Source of the DNA: Bacteroides sp.
GTDB lineage: Bacteria > Bacteroidota > Bacteroidia > Bacteroidales > Bacteroidaceae
Reading direction: 5' to 3'
DNA length: 31,465 nucleotides
NCBI RefSeq assembly: GCF_030151085.1
Contig: NZ_JASLER010000114.1
Coordinates: 1-31,465, forward strand
Positions 7,630 through 16,124 of the stretch are shown one piece after another. The translations under genes and the position numbers were made by a program. The notes under the pieces were generated by a model. That model saw nothing but the letters and a program-made list of their open reading frames with translations. It was not told the DNA's origin and searched no databases. Within the stretch, counting starts at the first letter, position 1; the number at the start of each line of letters is the position of its first letter.

Positions 7630-8258
7630 GACCTCTGATATTAGTTGGTGGCGGTGGTCATTGCAAGTCTGTAATTGATGCGGCTGAAAGTGCCGACTTT
7701 ACGATAAAAGGTGTTTTAGATATACCGGAAAATGTAGGTAAGTTTATACTTGGCTATCAAATTATAGGAACGGATGATGACATTCCTAAATTTGTAGATG
7801 ATTGTGACTTTATTGTCACTGTAGGGTTTATCAAAGATACTTCCCTGCGCATTTGCCTTCATGAGAATATCGAAAAAGTAGGCGGCCAATTAGCTACGGT
7901 AATAGCCTCTACTGCTCATGTTTCACGCTATGCGGCAATCGCTTCAGGAACAGTTGTATTGCATCAGGCAACCATTAATGCGTCAGTAAACATAGGCAAA
8001 GGATGTATTATCAACACCTCTGCCAACATAGAACATGATGCTGTTATTGGGAATTATTGTCACATCTCTACCGGGGCGATGGTAAATGGTGATTGTAAAG
8101 TCGGTAATTGTACTTTTTTAGGCAGCCAGTCGGTAATGGTAAATGCAACCTCTATTGTAGACGGTTGTATTATTGCCGCTGGGGCTATGGTTCGTAAAAA
8201 TATTGTTCAAAGAGGGGTTTACTCTGGTAATCCGGCTCTTTTAAAAATTAAAATCTGA
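7626..8258 (+). CDS. legH: LegH/PglD/NeuD-type sugar N-acetyltransferase
   Basis: A 210-residue left-handed beta-helix acyltransferase. The N-terminal small domain begins LILVGGGGHCKSVIDAA, the PglD/NeuD signature for binding the nucleotide-sugar. Hexapeptide repeats run from about residue 95 to 190, and IEHDAVIGNY places His137 at the position of the catalytic His of PglD. It would acetylate the 4-amino group formed by LegC using acetyl-CoA. It overlaps legC by four bases and legI by one, so the three are probably translated together. The family is also called NeuD when next to neuB; here the aminotransferase neighbour favours LegH. Confidence 0.85.
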   Translation: MRPLILVGGGGHCKSVIDAAESADFTIKGVLDIPENVGKFILGYQIIGTDDDIPKFVDDCDFIVTVGFIKDTSLRICLHENIEKVGGQLATVIASTAHVSRYAAIASGTVVLHQATINASVNIGKGCIINTSANIEHDAVIGNYCHISTGAMVNGDCKVGNCTFLGSQSVMVNATSIVDGCIIAAGAMVRKNIVQRGVYSGNPALLKIKI

Positions 8259-9274
8259 TGTTTCCTCTACGTACATTGATAATCGCTGAAGCCGGGGTAA
8301 ATCATAACGGTTCGTTGGAATTGGCTAAACATCTGATTAATGCTGCTGCAGAAGCTGGTGTGGATTATGTCAAATTCCAAACCTTCAGAGCGGACAATCT
8401 TGTGTCCAAAACAGCTGAAATGGCAGATTATCAAAGGAGAAATACGAATAATGAAGATTCGAGTCAATATGCAATGCTCAAGAAACTGGAACTTAGCCCT
8501 GCGGACCATCAAGAATTGATTTCATATTGTGCTGAAAAGAATGTGAAATTTTTCTCTACAGCTTTTGATTTGGAAAGTATTGATTTCCTTGCGTCTTTAC
8601 ATCTTGGATTGTGGAAAATACCCTCTGGTGAAATTACAAACTATCCCTATATCAAAAAGATTGCCGAATATAAAGAACCTGTTATTCTTTCTACAGGAAT
8701 GAGCAATTTTGATGAAATAGAGGATGCAATAGCCCTATTGATAAAGTACGGTGTGCCTAAAGAACGGCTTACGGTACTTCATTGTAACACGGAATATCCT
8801 ACTCCTATGTCAGATGTGAATTTGCGGGCGATGCAAACTATGAAAGAAAAACTAGGTGTGCAGATTGGCTATTCAGACCATACATCAGGGATTGAGGTCC
8901 CCATTGCAGCGGTAGCTTTAGGAGCAACTATCATTGAAAAACATTTCACACTTGACCGTACTATGGACGGACCGGATCACAGAGCCTCTCTTGAACCGGC
9001 AGAATTGAAAGCAATGGTAAATTCTATCCGAAATATAGAACAAGCACTGGGAAAGGCGGACAAGTTTATAACTCACTCGGAGAGTAAAAACAAATCAGTA
9101 GCAAGAAAAAGTATTGTTGCAGCTAGGAATATTGAATGTGGAGAGACTTTTACAGAAGAAAATTTGACTGTAAAACGTCCCGGTGATGGCATTTCTCCTA
9201 TGAAATGGGAAGAAGTGATAGGCACTTCGGCTATTCGTTTTTTTAAAATGGATGAACAGATTTCTTTAAAATAG
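8258..9274 (+). CDS. legI: N,N'-diacetyllegionaminate synthase (NeuB family)
   Basis: A 338-residue NeuB-fold synthase that condenses a 6-deoxy-diacetamido-mannose-type sugar with phosphoenolpyruvate to give a nine-carbon acid. Visible motifs are EAGVNHNG (11-18), KFQTF (39-43), IPSGEITNYP, STGMSN, HCNTEYPTP, GYSDHTSG (204-211) and EKHFTLDR (227-234). A C-terminal SAF antifreeze-like domain from about 280 begins SVARKSIVAARNI. The length is typical. NeuB, PseI and LegI are homologous; the legB/legC/legG setting decides for legionaminate. Its start overlaps the legH stop by one base, and legG follows after six bases. Confidence 0.9.
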   Translation: MFPLRTLIIAEAGVNHNGSLELAKHLINAAAEAGVDYVKFQTFRADNLVSKTAEMADYQRRNTNNEDSSQYAMLKKLELSPADHQELISYCAEKNVKFFSTAFDLESIDFLASLHLGLWKIPSGEITNYPYIKKIAEYKEPVILSTGMSNFDEIEDAIALLIKYGVPKERLTVLHCNTEYPTPMSDVNLRAMQTMKEKLGVQIGYSDHTSGIEVPIAAVALGATIIEKHFTLDRTMDGPDHRASLEPAELKAMVNSIRNIEQALGKADKFITHSESKNKSVARKSIVAARNIECGETFTEENLTVKRPGDGISPMKWEEVIGTSAIRFFKMDEQISLK

Positions 9275-9280
9275 AGATTT

Positions 9281-10441
9281 ATGAGTAAAAGAAAGATATG
9301 TGTTATCACTGGCAGCCGTGCAGAATATGGATTATTAAGCGGCTTGATGCAAGCCATCCAAGAAGATGATTATTTAATCTTGCAAATAATAGCAACTAAT
9401 ATGCATCTTTCTCCTGAATTCGGTCTGACTTATAAAGAAATAGAGAAGGACGGATTTGTTATTGATAGGAAAGTAGAAATGCTGCTTTCGTCAGATACAG
9501 CAAATGCCACGGCCAAATCAGTAGGTTTAGGTACTATTGGTTTTGCTGATGCGTATGAAGAGTTACGCCCCGATATGATTGTTGTACTGGGTGATCGTTT
9601 TGAAATATTGGCAGCTGTATCTGCGGCTCTGTTTTATAAAATACCTGTAGCTCATCTACATGGTGGTGAAATAACAGAAGGGGCTTATGACGATTGCATA
9701 CGTCATGCGATTACTAAAATGAGCCATTTGCATTTTACTTCGACTGAAGAATATAGAAATAGAGTCATTCAGTTAGGGGAACAACCGGAGCGAGTATTCA
9801 ATGTGGGGGCGATTGGTGTAGAGAATATTAAAAAGACTTCTTTACTATCTAAAGAAGATTTAGAGCAAAGCCTCCAATTTCATTTAGGCAATAATTCAAT
9901 ACTAGTGACCTATCATCCAACGACTTTAGAGTACTCTACGGCTGAAGAGCAGTGTCGCAATCTTTTAGAAACATTGGAAGTATTCTTCGATTATCGTATC
10001 ATCTTTACCCTTCCGAATTCTGATACGGACGGGCGCATTATTATGAAGCAGATAAATGAATTCGTTGCAAACAACAAAGGACGGTCTGTTGCATTTGCTT
10101 CTTTAGGTAAAGTTCATTATTTGTCAGCTTTGCAGTATGTATCTGCAGTTATAGGTAATTCTTCGAGCGGTATTATCGAAGTACCGAGCTTTGGTATTCC
10201 TACCTTGAATATTGGTAACAGACAGAAAGGTCGGATTGCTGCTGAAAGCGTAATACATTGCGGAACTTCAAAAGAACAAATAAGAGAAGGATTGCAGCAA
10301 GTTTTTTCAGAAAAAGTAAAAGGACAGGCTAGAAACTGTAATAATCCATATTATAAAGAAAATACAACAACTCTTATTCTCCGAGAATTGAAATCAATTT
10401 TGCTGAAAAAGTTAGTTCAGAAATCATTTTATAATTTGTAG
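9281..10441 (+). CDS. legG: Hydrolysing nucleotide-sugar 2-epimerase (NeuC/LegG family)
   Basis: A 386-residue GT-B-fold epimerase. GSRAEYGLLSGLM (11-23), VLGDRFE (102-108), HLHGGEITEGAYDD (125-138) and GNSSSGIIEVPSFGIPTLNIG are NeuC/LegG hallmarks. HGGE-T-GA-DD distinguishes it from non-hydrolysing WecB, which is encoded separately at 21152. It removes the nucleotide and inverts C2, giving the free 2,4-diacetamido-2,4,6-trideoxymannose that LegI uses. It lies between legI and legF with gaps of six and five bases. Whether it acts on a GDP- or UDP-linked sugar cannot be read from sequence; ptmE in the operon favours GDP. Confidence 0.88.
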   Translation: MSKRKICVITGSRAEYGLLSGLMQAIQEDDYLILQIIATNMHLSPEFGLTYKEIEKDGFVIDRKVEMLLSSDTANATAKSVGLGTIGFADAYEELRPDMIVVLGDRFEILAAVSAALFYKIPVAHLHGGEITEGAYDDCIRHAITKMSHLHFTSTEEYRNRVIQLGEQPERVFNVGAIGVENIKKTSLLSKEDLEQSLQFHLGNNSILVTYHPTTLEYSTAEEQCRNLLETLEVFFDYRIIFTLPNSDTDGRIIMKQINEFVANNKGRSVAFASLGKVHYLSALQYVSAVIGNSSSGIIEVPSFGIPTLNIGNRQKGRIAAESVIHCGTSKEQIREGLQQVFSEKVKGQARNCNNPYYKENTTTLILRELKSILLKKLVQKSFYNL

Positions 10442-10446
10442 AAAGC

Positions 10447-11169
10447 ATGAATATATTGATTACTATTTGTGCCCGTGGCGGTTCTAAAGGAATCCCCGGT
10501 AAAAATATTAAGCTGCTCAATGGGAAGCCGTTGATAGGCTATACCATTGATGTTGCAAAGCGCTTCGCCGCAGACATGGGCAATACCACCATTGCCCTCT
10601 CGACAGATTCAGATGAAATTATCCGGATTGCTTCAGATTGTAGTTTATCATCGGACTATAAACGTCCTGATTATTTAGCCAACGATACCTGTGGAAAGAT
10701 TGATGTCATCAATGATATTTTGCGCTATTCAGAGGAGCAGAAAGGGTATATGTTCGACTATGTATTGGATTTGGATGTAACTTCGCCACTTCGCACATTG
10801 GAGGACTTGAAAGAGGCTTTTAAGCAAATTCAGGCAGACGAAAATGCGGTCAGCCTCTTTTCGGTGAGTGAACCCGAACGCAATCCATACTTCAATCAGG
10901 TGGAACAGAAAGCGAATGGTTATTACGCCCAGGTGAAAGCATTGGAGGACGATGTACTTTCACGGCAGGCAGCTCCTAAAGTCTATGATTTGAATGCCTC
11001 ATTCTATTTCTATAAGCGTTGTTTCTTTTCTTTAGGGTATAAAGGGGCAATAACTGACCGTTCATTGATTTATTTGATGAACCATATCTGCTTCGATCTT
11101 GATCATCCCATCGATTTCGAAATGATTTCTTTCCTATTGGAGAATAACAGACTCGATTTTTCTTTATGA
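10447..11169 (+). CDS. legF: CMP-legionaminate cytidylyltransferase (NeuA/LegF family)
   Basis: A 240-residue CMP-sugar synthetase. ITICARGGSKGIPGKNIK holds the CTP-binding motif (ARGGSKGIPGKN, 9-20), STDSDEI is at 52-58, and LDLDVTSPLRTLED follows. A NeuA of the short, single-domain type has this length. It activates legionaminic acid with CTP to the CMP donor used by a glycosyltransferase. Its stop overlaps the next start by four bases (ATGA). In Campylobacter the equivalent gene is ptmB/legF and also neighbours ptmA. Substrate choice among nonulosonic acids is inferred from context. Confidence 0.88.
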   Translation: MNILITICARGGSKGIPGKNIKLLNGKPLIGYTIDVAKRFAADMGNTTIALSTDSDEIIRIASDCSLSSDYKRPDYLANDTCGKIDVINDILRYSEEQKGYMFDYVLDLDVTSPLRTLEDLKEAFKQIQADENAVSLFSVSEPERNPYFNQVEQKANGYYAQVKALEDDVLSRQAAPKVYDLNASFYFYKRCFFSLGYKGAITDRSLIYLMNHICFDLDHPIDFEMISFLLENNRLDFSL

Positions 11170-12085
11170 GAGTACTCATCGTCGGACTTGGTTCCATTGC
11201 AAGAAAGCATGTGGCGGCATTGCGCCATATAGATCCAAGCGTTGAGCTTTATGCCATGCGCTCGGGAAAAGAATCCAAGTCTTGGGAGGGGATTACGGAT
11301 TTATATGATTGGCGCCAGTTGGAAACTATTCGTTTCGATTTCGCCATTATTTCCAATCCTACATCGGAACACATGTCAACTATCCGTAAATTGTTGCCCT
11401 TTCAATTACCTCTTTTTATAGAAAAACCTCTTTATTCAAAGGTGGTTGATGACGAGTTGGTTGCTGAGGTGAAACGGTCGGGTATCATGACGTATGTAGG
11501 CTGTAATCTCCGTTTTCATGAATGTCTCCAGAAGACGGTTGATATTATCAGGCAGCATAGAGTGAATGAAGTAAATATCTATTGCGGTTCTTATCTTCCT
11601 GATTGGCGTCCTCAGATTGATTACCGTATGGTTTACAGTGCCAACCCTGAAATGGGGGGGGGGTGCACATCGACCTAATTCATGAAGTGGACTATCTTTA
11701 CTGGTTATTCGGCAAGCCGCAATGCACGCATCATCTGTTTACTCATAAGTCTTCATTGGGTATCCGTGCAATAGACTATGCCAATTACTTGATGGAGTAT
11801 CCGCAGTTTAACGTAAGTGTAATACTCAATTATTATCGGCGGGATTACAAGCGCACTTTGGAACTGGTCTGCAGCGATGGAACATTTATGGTTGATTTGG
11901 CCGCTAATACTATTATTTGTGGAAACGAGGTGCTTTTTTCTTCTACCAAAGGTATTATAGATACCTATCTTTCCCAGATGGAATATTTTATAGAGTGTGT
12001 ATCTCGACATCGCTGTACTATGAACGATATGGAAGATGCTAATAATGTACTGAAAATAAGTTTGCAGAATGATATTGAAAGATAA
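11166..12085 (+). pseudogene. ptmF: PtmF-like Gfo/Idh/MocA oxidoreductase, frameshifted at a G tract
   Basis: Two adjacent frames together make one NAD-dependent oxidoreductase of about 306 residues. The first (11166-11678) has the Rossmann motif VGLGSIARKH, NPTSEH (64-69) and the EKPL motif (86-89). The second (from 11663) continues with HIDLIHEVDYLYWLFGKP, the expected C-terminal domain. The break is a run of ten Gs at 11654-11663; eleven would restore the family sequence EMGGGVHIDLIHE. In this reading the first product stops at residue 170, after the cofactor domain. The gene overlaps legF by four bases and ptmA by 17, as an intact operon gene would. PtmF is needed for legionaminic acid in Campylobacter; its exact reaction is less certain. 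This may be phase-variable, decayed, or a sequencing error. Confidence 0.82.
11654..11663 (+). repeat. Ten-base poly-G tract inside the ptmF-like gene
   Basis: Ten consecutive Gs run from the ATG codon of EMGGG into the following GTG. They encode three glycines, all as GGG, although GGT and GGC are plentiful in neighbouring genes. Such a tract is prone to slipped-strand mispairing, and a change of +1 (or -2) would restore the reading frame. Confidence 0.85.
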
Positions 12086-12806
12086 AGTAGTGATTATAAC
12101 CGGTGGTTCTGGACTCATCGGCCGTGAATGCGTGAAAGACGCATGGAAGAAAGGTGCAATTGTTGTCAATGCTGATATTGCTGTGGAGACCGATATAGCC
12201 AATGGTACTTATCATCTTGACATGTCGGATGATGACTCTATAGTGAAATTAGTTTCAATGGTTTATGAAAAATATGACCGTATAGACGGGATTGCCAATG
12301 TGGCTTATCCCCGTACTAAAGATTGGGGTGCTTTCTTTGAGGATATACCCATGGAATCTTGGCGTAAGAATGTGGATATGCAGTTGAACAGTTGCTTCCT
12401 GCTTTGTCAAAAGGTTCTTGCTATAATGAAAATACAGGGCTTTGGCTCCATTGTGAATTTTGGTTCTATCTATGGAGTAGTAGGGAATGACTTTACAATC
12501 TATGAAGATTATGGAGGTACTTCTCCTGCTGCATATACAGCGGTAAAGGGAGGCATCATAAACTTTTCTCGCTATTTGGCTTCTTATTTTGGTAAATATG
12601 GAATACGCGTAAATGTCGTATCTCCCGGAGGTATCATAGACAAACAGCATCCGTCTTTTATAGAACGTTATTCCGAAAAATCCCTGCTGAAGCGTATGGG
12701 ACGTCCTGAGGAAATAGCGCCCGCTGTATCTTTTCTGTTATCCGATGAAGCATCATTCATCACTGGTCACAATTTGATGGTTGACGGTGGCTGGACGGCG
12801 ATTTAA
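12069..12806 (+). CDS. ptmA: PtmA-like short-chain dehydrogenase
   Basis: A 245-residue classical SDR. The cofactor motif TGGSGLIG is at 11-18, the catalytic Ser133 lies in NFGSIYG, and Tyr156/Lys160 lie in YTAVKGG. The C-terminus (RMGRPEEIAPAVSFLLSDEASFITGHNLMVDGGW) is standard for the family. It sits directly after the ptmF-like gene, with a 17-base overlap, and before ptmE, matching the gene set of the Campylobacter ptm locus, where ptmA is required for legionaminic acid. The exact oxidoreduction is not evident; it probably acts on an early hexose or amino-sugar phosphate precursor. The SDR call is firm and the PtmA assignment rests on context. Confidence 0.85.
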   Translation: MILKDKVVIITGGSGLIGRECVKDAWKKGAIVVNADIAVETDIANGTYHLDMSDDDSIVKLVSMVYEKYDRIDGIANVAYPRTKDWGAFFEDIPMESWRKNVDMQLNSCFLLCQKVLAIMKIQGFGSIVNFGSIYGVVGNDFTIYEDYGGTSPAAYTAVKGGIINFSRYLASYFGKYGIRVNVVSPGGIIDKQHPSFIERYSEKSLLKRMGRPEEIAPAVSFLLSDEASFITGHNLMVDGGWTAI

Positions 12807-12829
12807 ATTTTTGTTGTTAATAGTGAATT

Positions 12830-14188
12830 ATGAAAAAAGGGATAGTATATATCTGTCATCATATTGATACAGAAGGTCCAATGTGGGAAAGTATTGAAGA
12901 ATTGTTTAATAGAATTAGCAATATCTTTAATTTTGAAAAGTATGAGGTGGAGATGCTTCCTACTTATGATAATTTAGAGAAACTTCAGCGTGGTGAAGTG
13001 AATCTTCCAGAAGATATGAAGGATGAGTTATATACAGCTGTTTGTCCTCATACCGTGGGATTTAAACGAAATTGGGGAATGATAGAAGAAATGCTTAATC
13101 GTATCATGAAGCCTGAGTTTAGAAATGAAATGAAGGATTCTTTTGGTGATGGTTGGGTTTACAATTGGCATATTATGGACCATGTCGGTTTCGGTTTTGT
13201 CAATCCTCGTCATCGTGATTATGGTTATCACAATGTGTTGGATTTTTATCGCTATATGATAAATGTAACAGGCTCCTCCATGGATGCTATTCATTGGCAT
13301 TTTCATCCTGTACCTTTTGATGGTGTATGTAATCATACAGCCTATAATTATGAAAATTGTTATCCTACACTCCATGGCATAATTACCCGCCGATTAATAG
13401 ATCGTGGAATTTTTCCAGTCGTTAATCGTCCGGGATTCCACTCAGAACGTGTTGATTCAAACTTCTTTTTAGAACAATGGATTCCTTTTGATCCGGCTAA
13501 TCAAGTTGTAGAAGATGATGTACAGCCTCGTTTTCAAACTGATATGGCTAATGGGCATGCTGGTGATTGGCGCGGTGCTCCTTCTGATTGGTCTCTTTAT
13601 CACCCTGATTTTTATGATTGGCGTAGAACAGGAAATATGAATAGATGGATAGCTCGTATCTTAAATATGATGGCTCGTCATCGTTCCATTACAGAAGCAG
13701 AGATTGAAAAAGCTTTTGTAAAAGCAGAATTAGGTGATAATGTTTATTTAGGTATTACAGATCATGATTGGCGAGAAATGTCTGATGAGATAAATGAGTT
13801 TCGTGAAATGCTGTCAAATGTAGTATCTCGTCACCCTAAAGTAAAGTTTAAATTTTCAGAATCGGTTGAAGGTTTTCGTAATGTTATCGGTTATTCAGCA
13901 GAAGAATGTGAGGTAGGCAAAGTGAAACTTGAATATAAGTGGCAAGGTAATGTATTGCATATATTTGTGGTTAATGGAGAGCCTTTCGGTCCTCAACCTT
14001 ATTTAGCAATCAAAGATGTAACAGGACATTATATACACGATACGTTCGATTTCAATGTTTACAAGAAATCGTATTGTTATACTTTTTGTGCTGATACTGT
14101 AGAAATGAAGAATATCGATGCTGTAGTGGTGGCTACCAATGATAAATATGGTAATACTGAAATTCTTAAGGTGAATGTACCTAAATAA
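12830..14188 (+). CDS. Putative NodB-like (CE4-type) deacetylase of unknown role in the legionaminic acid operon
   Basis: A 452-residue protein that I do not recognise as a named gene. It shows motifs in the order of polysaccharide deacetylases: HIDTEGP (11-17, like the metal/catalytic Asp motif 1), HWHFHP (155-160, like the His-rich motif 2), NRPGFHSER (199-207, like the Arg-Pro motif 3) and DHDWRE (311-316, like the C-terminal His motif). The last ~100 residues look like a beta-rich domain (VKLEYKWQGNVLHIFVVNGEP). There is no signal peptide or membrane segment, so it is probably cytoplasmic. It lies 23 bases after ptmA and six bases before ptmE. A role in de-N-acetylating an early precursor, or in tailoring the sugar, is inference. 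Residue matches are approximate and the fold needs modelling. Confidence 0.5.
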   Translation: MKKGIVYICHHIDTEGPMWESIEELFNRISNIFNFEKYEVEMLPTYDNLEKLQRGEVNLPEDMKDELYTAVCPHTVGFKRNWGMIEEMLNRIMKPEFRNEMKDSFGDGWVYNWHIMDHVGFGFVNPRHRDYGYHNVLDFYRYMINVTGSSMDAIHWHFHPVPFDGVCNHTAYNYENCYPTLHGIITRRLIDRGIFPVVNRPGFHSERVDSNFFLEQWIPFDPANQVVEDDVQPRFQTDMANGHAGDWRGAPSDWSLYHPDFYDWRRTGNMNRWIARILNMMARHRSITEAEIEKAFVKAELGDNVYLGITDHDWREMSDEINEFREMLSNVVSRHPKVKFKFSESVEGFRNVIGYSAEECEVGKVKLEYKWQGNVLHIFVVNGEPFGPQPYLAIKDVTGHYIHDTFDFNVYKKSYCYTFCADTVEMKNIDAVVVATNDKYGNTEILKVNVPK

Positions 14189-14194
14189 ATATTT

Positions 14195-15244
14195 ATGAAC
14201 TCTATTCATATTATATCTCAAAACTTAAGTTTGATTGACGCATTAAAACGTATTAATGAGATTGAAAATAATAATCCTTTAGTCCTTTTTGCTGTTGATG
14301 AGAATAATGCGATGAGAGGAACCATAACAGATGGTGATATTCGTCGTGCCCTTATTAGAGGCTTGAATGTGACCGATCTCATTTCTGACGCAATGCATCG
14401 AGATTTTAATTTTTTGCGTTTAGGGGTTAATGATGGAGTTGAGGATATACATCACCAGCGTGATCTAAAGATGCGATTAGTACCTATTCTTGATGAAAAA
14501 AATCATATTTGTGAAATTGTAAATCTTGAACGCTATCTAAATAAACTCCCTATTGATGCTGTTCTTATGGCTGGGGGAAAAGGTGAACGTTTGCGTCCCA
14601 TTACGGAGAAAATTCCTAAACCTCTTATCAAAGTAGGTGATAAATGCATTATTGACTATAATATTGATCGTCTGATTGCTTATGGTTTACAACATATTTC
14701 TGTTACTATTAATTATTTAGGAGAGCAGATTGAGGAACATTTTCGTGATAAGCGCCAAGGTGTGAAAATTGTTACGGTACGTGAGCCCCAATATCTTGGA
14801 ACTATTGGCAGTATTAAATTTGTAGAGACTTTCTATAATGATATTGTCTTGGTGATGAACTCCGATCTCTTTACCAATATAGATTATGAGGATTTTTTTT
14901 TACACTTCCATCAGCATGACGCAGATATGAGCGTAGCATCAGTGCCTTATGTTGTAAAGGTGCCTTATGGGGTCTTTAATCTTGATGGTCGTGACATAAA
15001 AGGAGTGATGGAGAAGCCTACATACAGTTATTATGCTAATGCTGGCATTTATCTCATAAAGAAAAAATGCTTTGACCTCATTCCTGAAAATGAGTTTTTT
15101 AATGCAACAGATTTCATGGATAAATTGATAGAAACTCATTATAAAGTAATTCGCTATCCTATATCTGGTTATTGGATAGATATAGGTCAACACGATGAAC
15201 TAATTCGTGCTAAAGAGATGATAAAACATATGAAAGGGTTGTAA
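14195..15244 (+). CDS. ptmE: PtmE-like glucosamine-1-phosphate nucleotidyltransferase with CBS domains
   Basis: A 349-residue fusion. Residues 1-115 form a CBS pair (LFAVDENNAMRGTITDGDIRRAL and LRLGVNDGVEDIHHQRDLKMRLVPILDEKN). The rest is a sugar-nucleotidyltransferase with VLMAGGKGERLRPITEKIPKPLIKVG (signature GGKGERLRP at 127-135, Lys at 142), MNSDLF and EKP. This CBS-plus-transferase layout matches Campylobacter PtmE, which makes GDP-glucosamine from GlcN-1-P and so commits the pathway to GDP-linked intermediates. It is the last gene of the sugar-synthesis block; an IS66 remnant starts right after its stop. A T9 run at 14893-14901 is inside the gene but the frame is intact. The family is clear; nucleotide preference is inferred. 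Confidence 0.83.
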   Translation: MNSIHIISQNLSLIDALKRINEIENNNPLVLFAVDENNAMRGTITDGDIRRALIRGLNVTDLISDAMHRDFNFLRLGVNDGVEDIHHQRDLKMRLVPILDEKNHICEIVNLERYLNKLPIDAVLMAGGKGERLRPITEKIPKPLIKVGDKCIIDYNIDRLIAYGLQHISVTINYLGEQIEEHFRDKRQGVKIVTVREPQYLGTIGSIKFVETFYNDIVLVMNSDLFTNIDYEDFFLHFHQHDADMSVASVPYVVKVPYGVFNLDGRDIKGVMEKPTYSYYANAGIYLIKKKCFDLIPENEFFNATDFMDKLIETHYKVIRYPISGYWIDIGQHDELIRAKEMIKHMKGL

Positions 15245-15957
15245 GTACTCAAATTAGGACTCAAAAATAGCGAATATATTGAAAGATTTTACTTTAAATA
15301 CCAGACCGAAGTACTTTCTCAAGGAGTATTGATAGAGACATTCTGTCTTAAGAACAAAGTGTCTTATAACTTGTTTTCAAAATGGTACAAGAATATACGG
15401 CGGAAAGTTGTCGAAGTGCAGGTAGATGGGATTCCTATCCCTGCTCAGACTTCACAACCTGTTAAATCTGTCAAAAACTCTCCAGAGAAGAATCCGATAC
15501 TCTCTTCTTTCCAAGTTGGCTTGTGGATAATGGTGGATGTAAGGTGTGCAAATATGACCATTATAAAAGGGCATCAATGGCGAAGAAAGGCAGAAACACC
15601 TGAAGTTATAATTAATTTTCGGGTCAATCTGCTGATGGAGTAATTGATTGTTGACGTATATGCTGGAAGCCTTTAATTAGCTAAAGAAGTTATGGAAAGG
15701 ACTTATCGTTTACCGAAAGAATGGTTATTATCCTATAGGTAATAATCTTGCGGAGAAAGCTGTCCGCCCTTGGACAACGAAATGAAATGCTTCTCTTCAT
15801 TTTGAAAGTGATGCAGGAGTTGAAATGACCTCCGTTTAACACATTCAGTATGGTAGAGTTGCAAAATAAGTCTACCTGGGCTCGTCTAGATCAATTTTTT
15901 ACGGGAATTTTAAACGAATGCAAAGATTTCTTGGGTTTCACATGCATAATATTGACT
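15245..15957 (+). mobile_element. Decayed IS66-family insertion sequence
   Basis: A reading frame from 15245 contains YFKYQTEVLSQGVLIETFC followed by LKNKVSYNLFSKWYKN, a typical IS66 small accessory ORF of Bacteroides. From 15741 the transposase C-terminus is visible: NNLAEKAVRPWTTK, an in-frame TGA at 15783-15785, then NASLHFESDAGVEM. At about 15862-15957, STWARLDQFFTGILNECKDF matches the IS66 transposase tail. The central catalytic part is missing, and there are frame breaks, so it cannot move. No terminal repeats could be recognised. The next ~165 bases (15958-16124) carry no gene; an AT-rich stretch with GACCACTAAGGGTGTACACT may be another element's edge. The element sits exactly at the junction between the legionaminic acid block and the AT-rich assembly block. 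Confidence 0.8.
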
Positions 15958-16124
15958 TAGCTTTATACTGAGTGTTAAATTACAAACTAAATTTTGTGTA
16001 CTTTTATTAAATAGAACGCTCCAAAGGTGCTCTACTAAGAGGGTTTGCACTAAATTGACCACTAAGGGTGTACACTTAATTGGGAATGTTTACGAGATGT
16101 GGAACGCACACATTTAATAAGGTA

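Noticed and set aside
5245..11169. Neu5Ac (sialic acid) or pseudaminic acid pathway
   Set aside because: The synthase, epimerase and CMP-transferase alone could fit Neu5Ac, but a 4,6-dehydratase, a 4-aminotransferase and an N-acetyltransferase are also present. A pseudaminic pathway would use a PseG-type hydrolase, while a NeuC-like epimerase is present, so legionaminic acid fits best.
14893..14901. T9 run in ptmE (and a T9 run at 17090-17098 in wzx) as phase-variation tracts
   Set aside because: Both genes are in frame through the run, and T runs of this length are common in such AT-rich DNA; nothing marks them as switches.
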